A stretch of DNA of 64,000 bases from SZUA-152 sp964401355. GTDB lineage: Bacteria > Pseudomonadota > Gammaproteobacteria > SZUA-152. Where the stretch lies: NCBI GenBank assembly GCA_964401355.1, contig CAYNYJ010000005.1:1-64000 (forward strand). Direction: 5' to 3'. Every line of letters begins with the position of its first letter. The first letter of the stretch is position 1. Positions 16,283 through 24,994 of the stretch are shown piece by piece. A program made the position numbers and the translations under genes. Below the pieces are notes generated by a model. It was not told the origin of the DNA, made no database searches, and worked only from the letters and a program-made list of their open reading frames with translations.

Positions 16283-16693
16283 CTACGCAAACTCATCAAG
16301 CCCGAATACTGCAACCAACTCCTCGCGGTGTTGCTGTGTCGCCACGCTGGTGTATTCTGCCACCGCCCGCTGCGCCGGAGTCAATACCGTATTCAATGCC
16401 GAACGCTGACTGTCCCGCCCCACAAGCCCCTCAGCCGCCAAACTAGCGCGCACGACATCTGTTGCAGACCTTCCCGCAAAGGTGACTTCACCCGCGCCTC
16501 GACGCGCCAACAACAAAGTACGTGACGTGTCATTGCTTGATCTGTCGCTTAGATTGGGAATAGCGTTTGGAGCTTGCGGCTGGGCATTCTGCCCCGCGAC
16601 CACATCTGCCGCCGCGCCTGAAGAAATCAGCGGTGCCTGGGTCACGGGAACCGTTACGGGATAGGGCCGCACAGTGGAAGAAGCAATATACAT
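16283..16693 (-). CDS. Hypothetical protein
   Basis: This 136-aa protein is preceded by AGAGGA at workable spacing. The N-terminal half is rich in Ala, Pro and Ser (probably disordered). The C-terminal part has LTPAQRAVAEYTSVA and ends HREELVAVFGLDEFA, a helix-plus-tail pattern seen in short gammaproteobacterial proteins of unknown role. No signal peptide or membrane segment is visible. It converges with the barrel gene upstream. Confidence 0.6.
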   Translation of the reverse strand: MYIASSTVRPYPVTVPVTQAPLISSGAAADVVAGQNAQPQAPNAIPNLSDRSSNDTSRTLLLARRGAGEVTFAGRSATDVVRASLAAEGLVGRDSQRSALNTVLTPAQRAVAEYTSVATQQHREELVAVFGLDEFA

Positions 16694-16899
16694 GTAACTG
16701 ATTTCGTCCTCTGATAATCAGAAATGGAGACTGCAACACATCATTTCAGGCTCGCCAAATCCTGACAGGGCTTTACATTGAGCCGCTATGCACACATCAA
16801 TTTATGCTGACTCTATTCGACATACATCTTGCGACAATTAAGCATCTTGCCGAGACAACGGCGATAAATATAGTATTGCGACACAAATATCATTTTCTA

Positions 16900-17062
16900 T
16901 AGGGCACCTCTAATAATTCTGGATGTGTCAGCTTGGGATTCAAAATTCGTCGATTCAAGGCGTGAAACGCAGGCAATAGCGAGCTATTGGCAAGTTTCAC
17001 AACGCAGAAGCGGCGGATTTTTGGCTCAAGATGCGCATTCACGAATTATTAGAGGTGCCCTA
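16900..17062. mobile_element. Second-family MITE, copy 1
   Basis: This 163-bp element has perfect 20-bp inverted ends TAGGGCACCTCTAATAATTC and GAATTATTAGAGGTGCCCTA. The interior is palindromic around AATAGCGAGCTATTGGCAAG. It encodes nothing. The ends resemble those of IS5-type elements from memory, which is unverified. Confidence 0.8.
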
Positions 17063-17104
17063 TTAGTCTTTCCACCCATTATCAACATAAAACAGATCGC
17101 CGAC

Positions 17105-17731
17105 TTAAAGAAACAATGATTCACCACTGGCAAGACGTTGGGACACGACGTACTGAAACTCTTTGGGCCCAAAAGCAAACCACTGTTGCTGACGCTCATA
17201 GATAAATGGACGCATGTTTTTAGTGGAATATTCATGATACCAGTCCAGCAACTTTTTGCTCGGGTCCTTACCCGCAGACACCAGCACATCCACCGGGCGG
17301 CCTGCCCAACTGACACGCCCCGATAAAACAATAATGCCGCTCTGACTCGGCTTCATCCAGTCAGGCAAATCACTTTCGGGTTCTGCCCAGCCACAAAAGA
17401 ATATCCGGCAAGGATCCTCCGGACGAGTCTCGTGAATGGTGCAATTCTGCCCGGAACTAAAGGGACAGGGCTTATTCAGGTCGATGTCATGATCCAGAAC
17501 GCGTGTCTTGACCCAACCGTCGCAACAGAGTGAGCAGTCGCCACAGGGGCGAGCCGGCTGAGTCGATGAAGGCTTGGGCTGGCGCGCGGGCCGGAGAGAA
17601 TAACTGGCCTGCTGTGAGGCAGTGGCCGTGGCATTATTTTCCACGGCACTATTTGTCACAGCACCATGGCATTTTTTAAATTTTCTACCACTGCCACAAG
17701 GACAGGGGTCATTTCGACCAGGCTTCGTCAT
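17105..17731 (-). CDS. SEC-C motif and YkgJ-like cysteine-cluster protein
   Basis: This 208-aa protein starts with a SEC-C zinc motif (NDPCPCGSGRKFKKCHG), then a low-complexity linker, then a CGDCSLCCDGW cluster with further cysteines (CPF, CTIHETRPEDPC, FFCGW). This matches the CxxCxxCC family of putative zinc/iron-chelating proteins (YkgJ-like). SEC-C domains in SecA bind zinc and contact SecB and ribosomes. The role of the combined protein is not known. It is a single gene between two mobile elements. Confidence 0.85.
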   Translation of the reverse strand: MTKPGRNDPCPCGSGRKFKKCHGAVTNSAVENNATATASQQASYSLRPARQPKPSSTQPARPCGDCSLCCDGWVKTRVLDHDIDLNKPCPFSSGQNCTIHETRPEDPCRIFFCGWAEPESDLPDWMKPSQSGIIVLSGRVSWAGRPVDVLVSAGKDPSKKLLDWYHEYSTKNMRPFIYERQQQWFAFGPKEFQYVVSQRLASGESLFL

Positions 17732-17831
17732 AAGTTAAATACCGTCAAAAAAATCACCTCAGTAACACCCGATTAACCACAACCAACATCGTCAGTTTTT
17801 TAAAAATCCAGTATTCAGAGTTTTATCCGTG

Positions 17832-18086
17832 CAGTGCAGTGCTGTCCCGTTAACTCTTTGTTCGTCATGCTGGCGAAGGCCGGCATCCAGAAAGTCGTCG
17901 CACCACCAAAAGTAGGCGCTCTTAGGCGAAAGTAGGCACTCCCAGGCGACCACTGGATTCCGGCCTACGCCGGAATGACAGGAGGGGGTTGTCTAGGTTC
18001 ATGTCTCCAATACTACTGAATGCGCTATACACCAAGTGTGCTGCCAGTCGCAGCAGAGCAAGATTCAAGTTAACGGGACAGCACTG
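17832..18086. mobile_element. MITE copy C
   Basis: This 255-bp element is flanked by a perfect 9-bp direct repeat TTATCCGTG (17823-17831 and 18087-18095). The left end is CAGTGCAGTGCTGTCCCG, in which the first CAGTG is duplicated; the right end is AAGTTAACGGGACAGCACTG. It is nearly identical to copy B. It fills most of the 447-bp gap between the SEC-C gene and oxyR. Confidence 0.92.
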
Positions 18087-18178
18087 TTATCCGTGTTAAA
18101 AAAATAAACTCCAGATTCCAGTTGGCCTCTGAAGCGTTATCCGCAGCCCTTGATCACGTTATGACACGGCCACGTATT

Positions 18179-19087
18179 CTATGGGCTATTTCCCCAAAGT
18201 TCCTGCAGCTGACTCCCCAACAGTTCAAATTCATACGTACGTGGCGAGGTTTTACGCCAGAGCAGACCGATTGAACGCCACACCTTTTTTTCAAGAAAGG
18301 GTCTGACTGTGACCGATACATTAACCAGGATATGACTATCAATGGCCATTTTGGGTAACAATGTGATTCCCATGCCGTTAGCGACCATCTGCACCAAGGT
18401 GTTTAAACTGGTCGCCTGATAAGAAACGGACAGTTCGTTGACATCGAGTTTGCAAGCCTCCAAAGCGTGATCACGCAGGCAATGATCATCTTTCAGCAAC
18501 AATAAATCCTGGTTATTCAAATCGTCAAGCCGAAGAGGATGCGTTTCAGTCAGCGGATGATTATTAGGGCACACCAGCAAAAAATCATCATAAAACAAAT
18601 GGAGAGTGTCTGCACCTTGAGACGGATACGGCAACGCCAACAACAATACATCCAGCTCACCATTATTGAGACATTCAATCAGTACCCTGCTAAGGTCCTC
18701 CCGGAGGGACAACTTGAAACCCGGATATGCATTACGCATTTTGCCCATCAGACTGGGCAGCAAATAAGGAGCAATGGTTGGGATGACGCCGAGGCGCAAT
18801 TCATGACTGAAGGGCTCTTCAGAGACCTTGCACAATGAAACCAGGTCAGCGACCTGGGTCAGGATATCCTGGCTACAGCTAACAACTTCTTTGCCAAGAC
18901 GTGTCAGATACACGCGTTTATTCGTGCGTTCCAGCAGTGAAACACCGAGATGTTCTTCCAGCTCATGCATCCCGGCACTCAACGCCGATTGTGAGATATA
19001 ACAATCTCTGGCCGCTTGGCCGAAATGCTGCGTTTTCGCGATAGCGCAAAGATACTTGAGTTGTTTGAGTGTTGGCTGTGCGATCAT
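18179..19087 (-). CDS. oxyR: Hydrogen-peroxide-sensing LysR-type regulator OxyR
   Basis: This is a 302-aa LysR-family protein. The N-terminal winged helix is LKQLKYLCAIAKTQHFGQAA, and the substrate domain holds CLRDHALEAC (Cys203 and Cys212), the nine-residue-spaced pair that forms the peroxide-sensing disulfide of OxyR. It activates antioxidant genes. An in-frame start 24 nt upstream (19111) arises from a 24-bp tandem duplication; the start at 19087 matches the family. It is divergent from the porin gene, with a 243-bp shared control region. Confidence 0.92.
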   Translation of the reverse strand: MIAQPTLKQLKYLCAIAKTQHFGQAARDCYISQSALSAGMHELEEHLGVSLLERTNKRVYLTRLGKEVVSCSQDILTQVADLVSLCKVSEEPFSHELRLGVIPTIAPYLLPSLMGKMRNAYPGFKLSLREDLSRVLIECLNNGELDVLLLALPYPSQGADTLHLFYDDFLLVCPNNHPLTETHPLRLDDLNNQDLLLLKDDHCLRDHALEACKLDVNELSVSYQATSLNTLVQMVANGMGITLLPKMAIDSHILVNVSVTVRPFLEKKVWRSIGLLWRKTSPRTYEFELLGSQLQELWGNSP

Positions 19088-19111
19088 CTTGAGTGTTAGC
19101 TGCGCGATCAT
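19065..19111 (-). repeat. 24-bp tandem duplication at the oxyR start
   Basis: Two units reading TTGAGTGTT(G/A)GCTG(T/C)GCGATCATC on the plus strand lie in tandem and differ at two positions. Each supplies a possible ATG start, in frame with oxyR. Confidence 0.8.
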
Positions 19112-19175
19112 CGTAAAAATCGATCAACGCTTTCTAAAAAATCCATTATACAGTTTGTGACGATGTTGATAGTTT

Positions 19176-19202
19176 CATCCTGTTCGAAAATAGGACAGGA
19201 TG
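19176..19202. promoter_or_regulatory. Inverted repeat in the oxyR-porin control region
   Basis: The arms CATCCTGT and ACAGGATG are perfect 8-bp inverted repeats, 11 nt apart. The region also contains ATAG, 7 nt, CTGT, 6 nt, ATAG (from 19169), loosely like the OxyR site but with one spacing off. A regulator-binding role is inferred. Confidence 0.4.
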
Positions 19203-19330
19203 CAATGTGAGGATTTATACCCCTTATAATCAATCAATTGCACGTACTTTTTAAAAAGTTTAATCGAATATTAATTTTTAGCTAAAATGTTATTTAAAAT
19301 AAGAACCACCCACTCCAGGAGAGAAAATTT

Positions 19331-20395
19331 ATGAACAAAAAGCTTCTTGTGATTGCCATAGCTTCTGCTATCGCAGCACCACTAACCGCCCATGCCGCGA
19401 CCGATCTGAAAATTTACGGAAGCGTCGGTGTTGCCGTCGAGTCTATTGATGTCGACACCGGAGGTGATGCCCTTGCGGTTAACAACAACCACTCAGCCCT
19501 CGGTTTTGAAGGTAGTACCGATATCAACTCTGATCTTGCCGCAGTATTTCATTGGGATGTCTTTGTAGATATTGATGCCGGCGGTGGTAACGCCGGAGGC
19601 AATTTAATCAATGGCGGTCGTGATGGCTGGGCTGGCCTACGCGGCGAGTTTGGTACCGTGGCACTGGGCTTTCAGGGACGTCCCTGGAAAACATTGTCTC
19701 ATGGACTGGATCCTTTTCAAGGCACCATCGCAGATTATAGCTCGGTATTAGGTACCACCGGTGGTGCTTCCTACTTTGATGGTGGCATTGGTAATGCCAT
19801 TATCTGGTTTGGCCCGAACATCAATGGTCTGAGCTGGCATCTCCAGTACGGAGCAGAAGATGTTGCCAATGGCGCTAGCAATACTGGTGCACAAGTTAAT
19901 TACAGTGCTGGCCCGCTGTTTGTCGGTGCCTCTTACGATGTCAATGAAGATACCGCCAATTTGGCCACGACCGATGACGAAACCGCCATCAAGATTGTCG
20001 GCAGTTACAGTATGGACACGATCACCCTTACCGCTGCTTTTGAAACAATTAACAGCTCTGGTTTTGCCGACGGTGCTGACCGCGATGCCTACTGGCTGGC
20101 GGCAACCGTTGATTTGGGCGATGGCAGCATTCGGGCAGCCTATACCAGTGCCGACGACCTGAAAGGCACATCCAATACCGGTGCCAGCCAGGTATCCCTC
20201 GGTTACTTTGCCGATCTGTCAAAGAACGCCATGTGGTATGCGATCTATACATCCATCAGCAATGATGCCATGGGTAATTACGGCTTTGTTTCTGCACCAC
20301 ACACCTCCAGCCACGGCTTGGTTGCCAACACAGGTGACGACAGCAATGCGATTGCCGTGGGCTTCAAGTACAACTTTTCTTCAGATCTGATCTAA
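19331..20395 (+). CDS. Gram-negative porin
   Basis: This 354-aa protein has the signal peptide MNKKLLVIAIASAIAAPLTAHAA and mature start TDLKIYGSVGVAVES, the hallmark of trimeric general porins (Porin_4 type). The segment GWAGLRGEFGTVALGFQGRPW matches the conserved first-strand/loop 3 region. These proteins let small solutes through the outer membrane. AGGAGAG precedes the ATG. Unlike most porins, the C terminus is not aromatic: the expected YNF is followed by SSDLI. The gene is divergent from oxyR. Confidence 0.93.
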   Translation: MNKKLLVIAIASAIAAPLTAHAATDLKIYGSVGVAVESIDVDTGGDALAVNNNHSALGFEGSTDINSDLAAVFHWDVFVDIDAGGGNAGGNLINGGRDGWAGLRGEFGTVALGFQGRPWKTLSHGLDPFQGTIADYSSVLGTTGGASYFDGGIGNAIIWFGPNINGLSWHLQYGAEDVANGASNTGAQVNYSAGPLFVGASYDVNEDTANLATTDDETAIKIVGSYSMDTITLTAAFETINSSGFADGADRDAYWLAATVDLGDGSIRAAYTSADDLKGTSNTGASQVSLGYFADLSKNAMWYAIYTSISNDAMGNYGFVSAPHTSSHGLVANTGDDSNAIAVGFKYNFSSDLI

Positions 20396-20420
20396 AGAGA
20401 AACTGTCACCACCGTTGAGG

Positions 20421-20501
20421 GCCTTTGATTAAGTCTGAGCGAAAAGAGTGAGTTTCAAGATAGTCAAACTCAGGATTTTCGCCCATGACTTAATCGGAGG
20501 C
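20421..20501. repeat. Long imperfect hairpin after the porin gene
   Basis: Nested inverted arms are visible: GCCT/AGGC, GATTAAGTC (20427-20435) / GACTTAATC (20487-20495), GCGAAAA/TTTTCGC and TGAGTTT/AAACTCA. They make an 81-nt structured region 26 nt after the porin stop. It may be a 3' UTR stabiliser or processing hairpin; it lacks a clear U tract. Confidence 0.65.
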
Positions 20502-20642
20502 TTCTTAACATAAAGCTTCAACCCATCTAATCACTCACCTTGTAACGGGTATGCGATTAAAAAACGCCTGTACTCAATGTCAGCAGTCAACGTCAGCAGT
20601 CAAAAACAATCCATCACAACCCTTTCAACAACTTCAAACAAA

Positions 20643-20716
20643 GATGTCTTTTGATGTCATGTCTATAATGGAAAATGGGTAGCCAACAAACGGTAACAGC
20701 TGTTTCAAAAGACATC
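20643..20716. repeat. 12-bp inverted repeat in the porin to pentapeptide gap
   Basis: GATGTCTTTTGA (20643-20654) and TCAAAAGACATC (20705-20716) are perfect inverted copies around 50 nt that include TATAAT and the palindrome AACAGCTGTT. No gene is evident in 20396-20867, which otherwise shows only a repeated CATTCGTAACAA near 20835-20860. Confidence 0.6.
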
Positions 20717-20867
20717 GAGAAACGAAACTTATTCTCAGCGGGGTATCGTTACCCAGCGCACAACTCAAATAACACACATTGAATTCGGGGACGACAGATT
20801 AGCCATTGTTTTTTTGTCACCGAGGCCATTCACATTCGTAACAATTCGCATTCGTAACAAAGAATAT

Positions 20868-22076
20868 TCAGAAAATGGCATCCTCAAGATGCCGTGCCTG
20901 TTTTAATCCCCTAACGCTCGACAAATTTTCCGCGCCTCGCAGATCAGCATCCCGGAAATTGGCTCCGCGAATGTCCGAACCCATAAAATCAACGCCCTTG
21001 AGGTTTGCCGCTTTGAGGTTTGCCGCCACCAGACGGGTTCTGACCATGATACTGTTCAACAGGTTCGCGCCATCCAGTTTGGCATCGCTGAAATTCGTAC
21101 CCGTGAAATCACCCCGGGCAAGCACAGCATCACGCAGATCTGCCCAAATAAAAGAAGCATTCACCGCGGTCACTTGAAACAAATTGGCAGCGCGCAAATT
21201 GGCTCCAGTCAGATTCACTTCACTCATATTGGCACCCTGCAACAAGGCCCTTTTCAGATTCGCACCTTGCAGACGGGCATGAAACAGATTCGCGCCACGC
21301 AAATCGCATTCCACCAGACTGGCCTCATTCAACTGCACACTGTGCAACAAGGCCTCACTGAGAATCGCCCCATCCAGGTTTGCCCGCATCAAATTGGCCT
21401 TGGCCAGATCCGCCGAACGAAAATTGACCCCGCTCAAATCTGTCCCTTCCAGATTGGCGCCCCGCAAAATCCCGTTGCTCAAATCAGCACCCTGAAAGTT
21501 CACTTCGCGCAGGTCCAGCCCACTAAGATCAGTGGCCCCCAGATACACATTCACAAACTGCGCATCGTACAGAATGGCGCCCGTCAGTTTAATTCTCTGC
21601 ACCCGTGAACGATTGAAAATCGCCCCCTGTAAATTGGCCCCGGACAAATCTGCACCATTGAGGTTGGCCCCGGTAAAATCCACACCGGTCAGATTGGCAC
21701 CGATAAAATTCACCTCGCGTAAATCCGTGTCCATCATCAGAGCACCGGCCAGATTGGCATAATCGAAACGCGCCAGGCGCAGATTGGCCTGTTGAAAATC
21801 CACATTGACAAGATAAGCGCGGGTGAAGATGCTGCGCTGGAAATTGAACTTGCGTAATTCGAGGTCCGACAAGTTCTTTTTAGCAAAACTGACAACATTG
21901 CTTTTGCCCCGGCCCGCAAGTATCCGCACCAACTCCAGGCGCGACATGGGCTTTTCAAACTGGGCGGTATTTTGCGATTTGGGGTTACTGCTGCAACTCG
22001 ACATCACCATCGCCACCCACATTGCCAAGGACAAGATGACAAGGGTTCGTATGTTTCGAGACTTCAGTATACCCAT
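20868..22076 (-). CDS. Pentapeptide-repeat lipoprotein
   Basis: This 402-aa protein has a signal sequence ending in a lipobox-like VMSSC (Cys at about residue 28). From about residue 66 it consists almost entirely of pentapeptide repeats of the A(D/N)Lxx type (GANLTGVDFTGANLNGADLSG). These fold into a right-handed quadrilateral beta-helix. The function is unknown; some relatives mimic DNA, but an exported lipoprotein is more likely structural or binding. RNA from the neighbouring porin would converge on it. Confidence 0.9.
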   Translation of the reverse strand: MGILKSRNIRTLVILSLAMWVAMVMSSCSSNPKSQNTAQFEKPMSRLELVRILAGRGKSNVVSFAKKNLSDLELRKFNFQRSIFTRAYLVNVDFQQANLRLARFDYANLAGALMMDTDLREVNFIGANLTGVDFTGANLNGADLSGANLQGAIFNRSRVQRIKLTGAILYDAQFVNVYLGATDLSGLDLREVNFQGADLSNGILRGANLEGTDLSGVNFRSADLAKANLMRANLDGAILSEALLHSVQLNEASLVECDLRGANLFHARLQGANLKRALLQGANMSEVNLTGANLRAANLFQVTAVNASFIWADLRDAVLARGDFTGTNFSDAKLDGANLLNSIMVRTRLVAANLKAANLKGVDFMGSDIRGANFRDADLRGAENLSSVRGLKQARHLEDAIF

Positions 22077-22265
22077 TAAACACCCTATTAAACGACCCGT
22101 TAAACGATCTATTGCATGGCTATGAACAACCTGTATTGAACCCCCCTGGTTTATTCATTACCTGTGCTCTAACAATTATTTACCACTGCTTTTGCCGCAA
22201 ACCACCGTCAACGGCAAACACTGCCCAGGCAGTGTCATCATCCCAGTCGGCATCCCCGGCTGGCG

Positions 22266-22964
22266 CTAGCGGATCTTCTTCCAGGTCACTTTATCCCGCA
22301 AGTACACCGGCAAGGCCTGTTCCGCACTCACTGCCTGTCCACCCTCAAACCCCGCCACACCGAGCTGCGCGACATCACGGGCACGGGGGAAACGCGTGCC
22401 ATCCCATGTTGCAAGCAAACCGCCGCAGCGCTCCGTTAAAACAGCTTCGTAAGCCGCCCAGCCTGCGCCCACGCCCTGCCAGCTATTTTCTCGTGGCGAG
22501 TCTTGTGGCGGAAAGCCCGACGGCAACGGCACCTCGGCGGGGGCCGAAACACATTCCTCGCCAAGCAACTCCATTAACCCGGCGGCATTACGCTGATAAG
22601 CGCCCCAGTAAACCTCGTCCATGCGCGCATCCAGTGCGGTCAACACTCGATCCCCATCAGCACCCTGCGCCAGGGCCGCCAGCGTCGATACCGGCAGCAC
22701 CGGCAAATCTGCCGCAAAGGCGATGCCCTGAGTCACACCCACCGCGATACGCACTCCGGTGAAGGCGCCGGGGCCGCGACCAAAGGCCATGGCGTCCAAC
22801 TGCGAAACAACAATACCCGCCTCCACCATGAGTTCGTCAACCATCGGCAGAATAAGTTCCGTATGGGCACGGGGTGCCAGCGCGTAACGCTCCCGTATTT
22901 CGCCGTCGATAGACAGCGCGGCCGAACAGGCATCCGTGGCGGTTTCAATAGCCAGCAGTTTCAT
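22266..22964 (-). CDS. tsaB: tRNA threonylcarbamoyladenosine biosynthesis protein TsaB
   Basis: The product is 232 aa with an ASKHA fold. The N terminus MKLLAIETATDACSAALS and the segment GRGPGAFTGVRIAVGVTQGIAF are family signatures. TsaB scaffolds TsaD and TsaE for the t6A37 modification of ANN-decoding tRNAs. Its start overlaps the yoaA stop by 4 nt, so the pair is coupled, a common gammaproteobacterial arrangement. The 189 bp downstream, up to the pentapeptide gene, hold no evident gene. Confidence 0.96.
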   Translation of the reverse strand: MKLLAIETATDACSAALSIDGEIRERYALAPRAHTELILPMVDELMVEAGIVVSQLDAMAFGRGPGAFTGVRIAVGVTQGIAFAADLPVLPVSTLAALAQGADGDRVLTALDARMDEVYWGAYQRNAAGLMELLGEECVSAPAEVPLPSGFPPQDSPRENSWQGVGAGWAAYEAVLTERCGGLLATWDGTRFPRARDVAQLGVAGFEGGQAVSAEQALPVYLRDKVTWKKIR

Positions 22965-24928
22965 GTGGTTTTCACCTCAGTTGTTTGCCCATTCGTCTGT
23001 TGTGCCGCATTTTTATTAAAAAAAGCCTGTACATCGGCGACCTCCCGACTCACCGGCATCGGCGGCAGACTGTTGCGAAAGATGCGCCCGTAGCCCTTGC
23101 CGAACAACCGAGGATCGCAAATCATCAGCACCCCACGGTCGCTGACATCACGGATCAAGCGCCCCACGCCTTGCTTGAGGGTGATGGCCGCCTGCGGCAC
23201 CTGATAATCAAAAAACGGATTCAGGCCGCGCTCACGCATGGCTTCGAGCCGCGCCTGCATCACCGGATCACCCGGCGAACTGAACGGCAGCTTGTCGATG
23301 ATCACGCAAGACAGCGCCTCGCCGCGCACATCCACGCCCTCCCAAAAACTGCTGGTGCCCACCAGTACCGCGTTGCCCAGCGCGCGGAACCGCTCCAGCA
23401 GTTCGCCGCGCGGCAGGCTGCCCTGCACCAGCAGCGGGTAGTCGATAGTGCCCTCTAGCGCACGGGCGACGATATTCAGCGCCCGGTAGCTGGTGAGCAG
23501 AAAAAAGGTGCGGCCACCGCTGGCCTCGATCACCGGCCGCGCCGCCTCCACCACCAACGCCGTGTAATCCGGGCTGTTGGGCGCGGGCAACGCCGTGGGC
23601 ACGTACAACAGCGCCTGTTTGGCAAAATCAAAGGGACTGTCCCAGCGTCGGGCGTGAACATCTTCGATGCCCAGTTGACGGGAAAAATGGGTGAAATCCT
23701 CGCCCACCGCCAGAGTCGCCGAGGTGAAAATCCAGGCACTTTTATGTTTATCGACATAACTGCGGAAGGTCTCGCTGACCTCCAGCGGCGTCATGTGCAG
23801 CACAAAACCGCGCGCGTGGGTCTCGAACCACTGGATCACTCCCTGCTCCTCACTGCCGCCATCGACAAACTGATCCAGCCGGTTTTTCAATTCCAGGCAG
23901 CGACGCCAGTTGCGTTCCAGGCCTTTACCACGCGTGGCCAAAGGCTCCAGATCCGACTCCAGCCGCGCCAGTGATTCGGCCAGATCCTCGGTGGCCGCGC
24001 GCAAGGCCATGTTCTCGTCTTGTGAGGCCCAGGGCGCACGACGCACGTCGTTGCCCAGTGCCAGCCGGAAGTCGCGCCCCGCCTTGTCCAGCTTGGTGAT
24101 GCTGGCCTCCACCGTGTCCACGTCCGGCGCCTCGGCATGCACCTCGATCAGCACGTCGCGGCCCAGCTCCGTCAACTGGCGAGCACTGAAGCTGATGCCA
24201 AAAAAGCGGCTGGCGATATCCGGCAACTGGTGAGCCTCATCGAAAATAAAGGCATCGACGCCCGGCAGCACCTCGCCGAAACCCTCATCACGCAAAGCCA
24301 GATCGGCAAAAAACAGGTGATGATTCACCACCAGCACATCGGCGGCCTGGGCATCTTTGCGCGCCTTCACCACGAAACATTCGCTGTACGCCGGGCAGTC
24401 ACCGCCCAGGCAGTTATCGGGAGTGGAAGTGACCTGCGGCCAGATCGCTGCGTCTTCCGGCACCTCGCTCAGCTCGGCAATATCGCCACGCTCAGTGCGT
24501 CCCAGCCAGGTACGGATACGCGCCATTTGATCTTGCTGCTCGGGACGCAGACGCCGACCCTCCGACATTTCCAGCCGGTGATAGCACAGGTAATTGGCTC
24601 GCCCTTTGAGCAACGCCACCGAGGTGGACACTCCCAGTGCCTTGCGCACTGTGGGCAAATCACGATGAAACAGTTGATCCTGCAGATTTTTGGTGCCGGT
24701 GGAGATCATCACCTTCTTGCCGTGTTTCTGGCTGTACAACAGTGCAGGCGCCAGATAAGCGTAGGTTTTGCCAGTGCCGGTGCCCGCCTCGGCGATCAGC
24801 ATCTCATTATTTTCCAAGGCACGGATCACCGCCTCAGCCATGTCTTGCTGCTGACTGCGCGCCGCAAAACCAGGCACGTGCCTGGCGAGAGGCCCACTGG
24901 GACCCAGAATATCGGTGATGGTTTGCAT
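22961..24928 (-). CDS. yoaA: DinG-family Fe-S helicase YoaA
   Basis: This is a 655-aa XPD/DinG-type SF2 helicase. Walker A is EAGTGTGKTYAYL, and the cysteines CYH...CLGGDCPAYSEC are the Fe-S cluster ligands. The DEAH box is FDEAHQLPD, and the late motif GVGRLIRDVSDRG is present. YoaA unwinds damaged DNA 5'-3' and in E. coli works with the clamp-loader subunit chi. It is upstream of and coupled to tsaB. Confidence 0.95.
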   Translation of the reverse strand: MQTITDILGPSGPLARHVPGFAARSQQQDMAEAVIRALENNEMLIAEAGTGTGKTYAYLAPALLYSQKHGKKVMISTGTKNLQDQLFHRDLPTVRKALGVSTSVALLKGRANYLCYHRLEMSEGRRLRPEQQDQMARIRTWLGRTERGDIAELSEVPEDAAIWPQVTSTPDNCLGGDCPAYSECFVVKARKDAQAADVLVVNHHLFFADLALRDEGFGEVLPGVDAFIFDEAHQLPDIASRFFGISFSARQLTELGRDVLIEVHAEAPDVDTVEASITKLDKAGRDFRLALGNDVRRAPWASQDENMALRAATEDLAESLARLESDLEPLATRGKGLERNWRRCLELKNRLDQFVDGGSEEQGVIQWFETHARGFVLHMTPLEVSETFRSYVDKHKSAWIFTSATLAVGEDFTHFSRQLGIEDVHARRWDSPFDFAKQALLYVPTALPAPNSPDYTALVVEAARPVIEASGGRTFFLLTSYRALNIVARALEGTIDYPLLVQGSLPRGELLERFRALGNAVLVGTSSFWEGVDVRGEALSCVIIDKLPFSSPGDPVMQARLEAMRERGLNPFFDYQVPQAAITLKQGVGRLIRDVSDRGVLMICDPRLFGKGYGRIFRNSLPPMPVSREVADVQAFFNKNAAQQTNGQTTEVKTT

Positions 24929-24955
24929 GAGGGTTGTATTGCCGTCGTTTTTACT

Positions 24956-24988
24956 CCCTCTCCCTTTGGGAGAGGGCTGGGGTGAGGG
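24956..24988. repeat. Short palindromic repeat, CCCTCTCCCTTTGGGAGAGG type
   Basis: CCCTCTCCC and GGGAGAGGG form a hairpin, followed by CTGGGGTGAGGG. It occupies the gap between yoaA and the next gene. A longer, interrupted copy lies at 34577-34643. Confidence 0.75.
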
Positions 24989-24994
24989 GGTCGT

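Noticed and set aside
21174..21608. Plus-strand ORF with repeating IGxxQI motifs
   Set aside because: It is the antisense shadow of the pentapeptide repeats.
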